NCBI GenBank assembly: GCA_012961645.1
Contig: DTYY01000275.1
Span: forward strand, 1-7,843
Length of the DNA: 7,843 nt
DNA from: Methanosarcinales archaeon
GTDB taxonomy: Archaea; Halobacteriota; Methanosarcinia; Methanosarcinales; Methanogasteraceae
Reading direction: 5' to 3'
In this document: positions 6,823 to 7,843 of the stretch, in pieces
How positions within the stretch are numbered: position 1 is the first letter of the stretch
Layout: each line of letters starts with the position of its first letter
Position numbers and translations under genes: made by a program
The notes under the pieces: generated by a model
What the model saw: the letters and a program-made list of their open reading frames with translations, nothing else
What the model was told of the DNA's origin: nothing
Database searches by the model: none

Positions 6823-7782
6823 TTACACATACCCGTACTTATGATACGTGACATCCAGTTTCCGCTTTAGCTCGGTGAGAAACAACCCATACATCTCGTG
6901 CGAAAATTCGATCCAGTCATTCTCCTGCGAAACCATCGCCTCAAAATTCGCCTCCGACTCTGTTTCTCCTCTGACGCCGAGGTCTTTTATCTCTTCCCAG
7001 TGTCTGCCGAGATATTCAAAGAGAGCAGTCTCTGCAAAGGTTTTTGGCACTGGTGGTGCAGAGATCGAGATCTCGTGCATCAGTTCGTGCTCTCTGATCT
7101 GCTCATCCTCTGTGATCTCTGACCGCTCAATCGCCTGCTGCAACGCCTGCCCGTTGATTGCACGCTTCTCATCGAAGCTGAGGGGGCGATAGCCGTGTGC
7201 AGCCACATGCCCGGTATACATCTCGTTCTGGATCAGTTCATGCTCGAGCACGAAGTGAAGCATCCGCTCATCCGCCTGATCGATGAACGCCTGATTGATC
7301 ACAACGATCGGAAACCAGTATATCCTGAAGAAGAAGCGTCTGTTCATCGCAATGGCATAATCAAGGATGTTCTGTCGCTGCATAAAGATCGATGGTGAAA
7401 AAGCGACCATGTCTGTCGATAACAGCAGAATGCCCTGCAGCCTGTGGCTTCCGACCAGCCTCTCCAGCCGGGCGCGCAGATCATCAGGAATGGCAGTATA
7501 CATCGATGGAGGGTCGCTATGATACTGCTCGCATCGATCAAGCACCCGCTCTACCACTGATCGTTCGGCGTTCCTCATCGGCATCGCTATGTCAGATGCC
7601 ACCAGAGTGATCCACTGCCTGTAATGCTGCTCGAACTGTTTTCTCTCGGCTCTTGCCCTCTCAGCCATCTCGATTGCTTTTTTTATCCCGTTCATTTCGG
7701 CGCTATCTGTATCCTCATCCATCGGTATCAGGTATTCACATGGGGGGTAATGAAGATAACGAGATGATAAGTAACTACACAA
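6823..7782 (-). CDS. Protein of unknown function with two His-Glu motifs (possible metal-binding or metallopeptidase-like)
   Basis: This is a 319-residue soluble protein with no signal peptide. I do not recognise the family. Residues 34-55 are helical and charged (possible coiled coil, AIEMAERARAERKQFEQHY). The central part holds hydrophobic strands LQGILLLSTDMVAF (115-128) and FRIYWFPIVVINQAFI (152-167). A helix containing LEHELIQNEMY follows (179-189; H181, E182, E187), and later EHELMHE (231-237), a complete HExxH motif (H232, E233, H236). The C-terminus is again charged (AMVSQENDWIEFSHEMYG). An HExxH in a helix suits zinc binding, but two closely similar EHEL helices in one chain leave it unclear which, if either, is catalytic. 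The start given is TTG (7782), chosen for SD GAGAGGT 8 bases upstream. ATG at 7722 would give 299 residues and a more ordinary N-terminus (MDEDTDSAEMNG) but has no good SD. It converges on the protease gene with a 22-base gap. Confidence 0.8.
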   Translation of the reverse strand: MCSYLSSRYLHYPPCEYLIPMDEDTDSAEMNGIKKAIEMAERARAERKQFEQHYRQWITLVASDIAMPMRNAERSVVERVLDRCEQYHSDPPSMYTAIPDDLRARLERLVGSHRLQGILLLSTDMVAFSPSIFMQRQNILDYAIAMNRRFFFRIYWFPIVVINQAFIDQADERMLHFVLEHELIQNEMYTGHVAAHGYRPLSFDEKRAINGQALQQAIERSEITEDEQIREHELMHEISISAPPVPKTFAETALFEYLGRHWEEIKDLGVRGETESEANFEAMVSQENDWIEFSHEMYGLFLTELKRKLDVTYHKYGYV

Positions 7783-7790
7783 AAGTTATG

Positions 7791-7797
7791 ACCTCTC
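7791..7797 (-). promoter_or_regulatory. Shine-Dalgarno favouring a TTG start
   Basis: On the minus strand GAGAGGT (7797-7791) is followed by 8 bases and then TTG (7782-7780). The match and spacing are good, and nothing comparable precedes the ATG at 7722. It also overlaps the stop of a possible upstream reading frame, the usual arrangement within an operon. Confidence 0.5.
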
Positions 7798-7843
7798 AAT
7801 TTAATGCCCCTATACTCATAAGAGCACCTGTAATCCTGAGAGC
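7796..7843 (-). CDS. Possible C-terminal end of a further minus-strand gene (edge fragment)
   Basis: From the right edge the minus strand reads ALRITGALMSIGALN and then TGA at 7798-7796, 13 bases before the TTG of the next gene and overlapping its SD. The small hydrophobic residues would suit a protein tail, possibly a membrane protein. Only 15 codons are visible, so this is little more than an open frame. The plus strand also has an open frame from ATG 7788 to the edge (MTSQFNAPILIRAPVILR) without a good SD; only one of the two can be real. Confidence 0.25.
   Translation of the reverse strand, partial: ALRITGALMSIGALN

Overview
The window looks archaeal, most likely a euryarchaeon of the methanogen/ANME/Archaeoglobus-like lineages. 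The evidence is the site-2 protease, which has the archaeal form with tandem PDZ domains and an EPDEEQ segment. AT-rich box-A-like elements also precede several genes, and genes are compact with Shine-Dalgarno (SD)-like motifs. I cannot name a genus. I see no rRNA, tRNA, CRISPR array or insertion sequence.

Left part, minus strand: the window edge cuts the 3' end of an AT-rich gene (1-1013) for a helix-turn-helix regulator fused to an ImmA/IrrE zinc peptidase. The six-frame list supplied misses this gene because it has no stop inside the window. It is clearly lower in GC than what follows and is probably an accessory, horizontally acquired gene of toxin-antitoxin or prophage type. To its right (upstream on the minus strand) is a two-gene unit. 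It consists of pyruvate phosphate dikinase (1445-4120) and an overlapping small DsrE-family sulfur-relay-like protein (1090-1458), whose start codon lies inside the end of the dikinase gene.

Middle: a 190-base divergent intergenic region (4121-4310) separates the dikinase unit from a plus-strand CcmA-like ABC transporter ATPase (4311-5030). No permease gene follows. After a 75-base gap with its own box-A-like element comes a large membrane site-2 protease (5106-6800) with two tandem PDZ domains that carry a cluster of N-glycosylation sequons.

Right part: a convergent minus-strand gene (6823-7782) encodes a protein of unknown function with two His-Glu motifs, one a full HExxH. It probably starts at a TTG codon behind a good SD. 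A possible C-terminal tail of a further minus-strand gene ends just upstream of it at the window edge.

Most of the window is chromosomal housekeeping content. I found no convincing undescribed multi-gene system. The items most worth follow-up are the XRE-ImmA gene and whatever lies beyond the left edge, the dikinase-DsrE coupling, the sequon-rich protease and the unknown HExxH protein.
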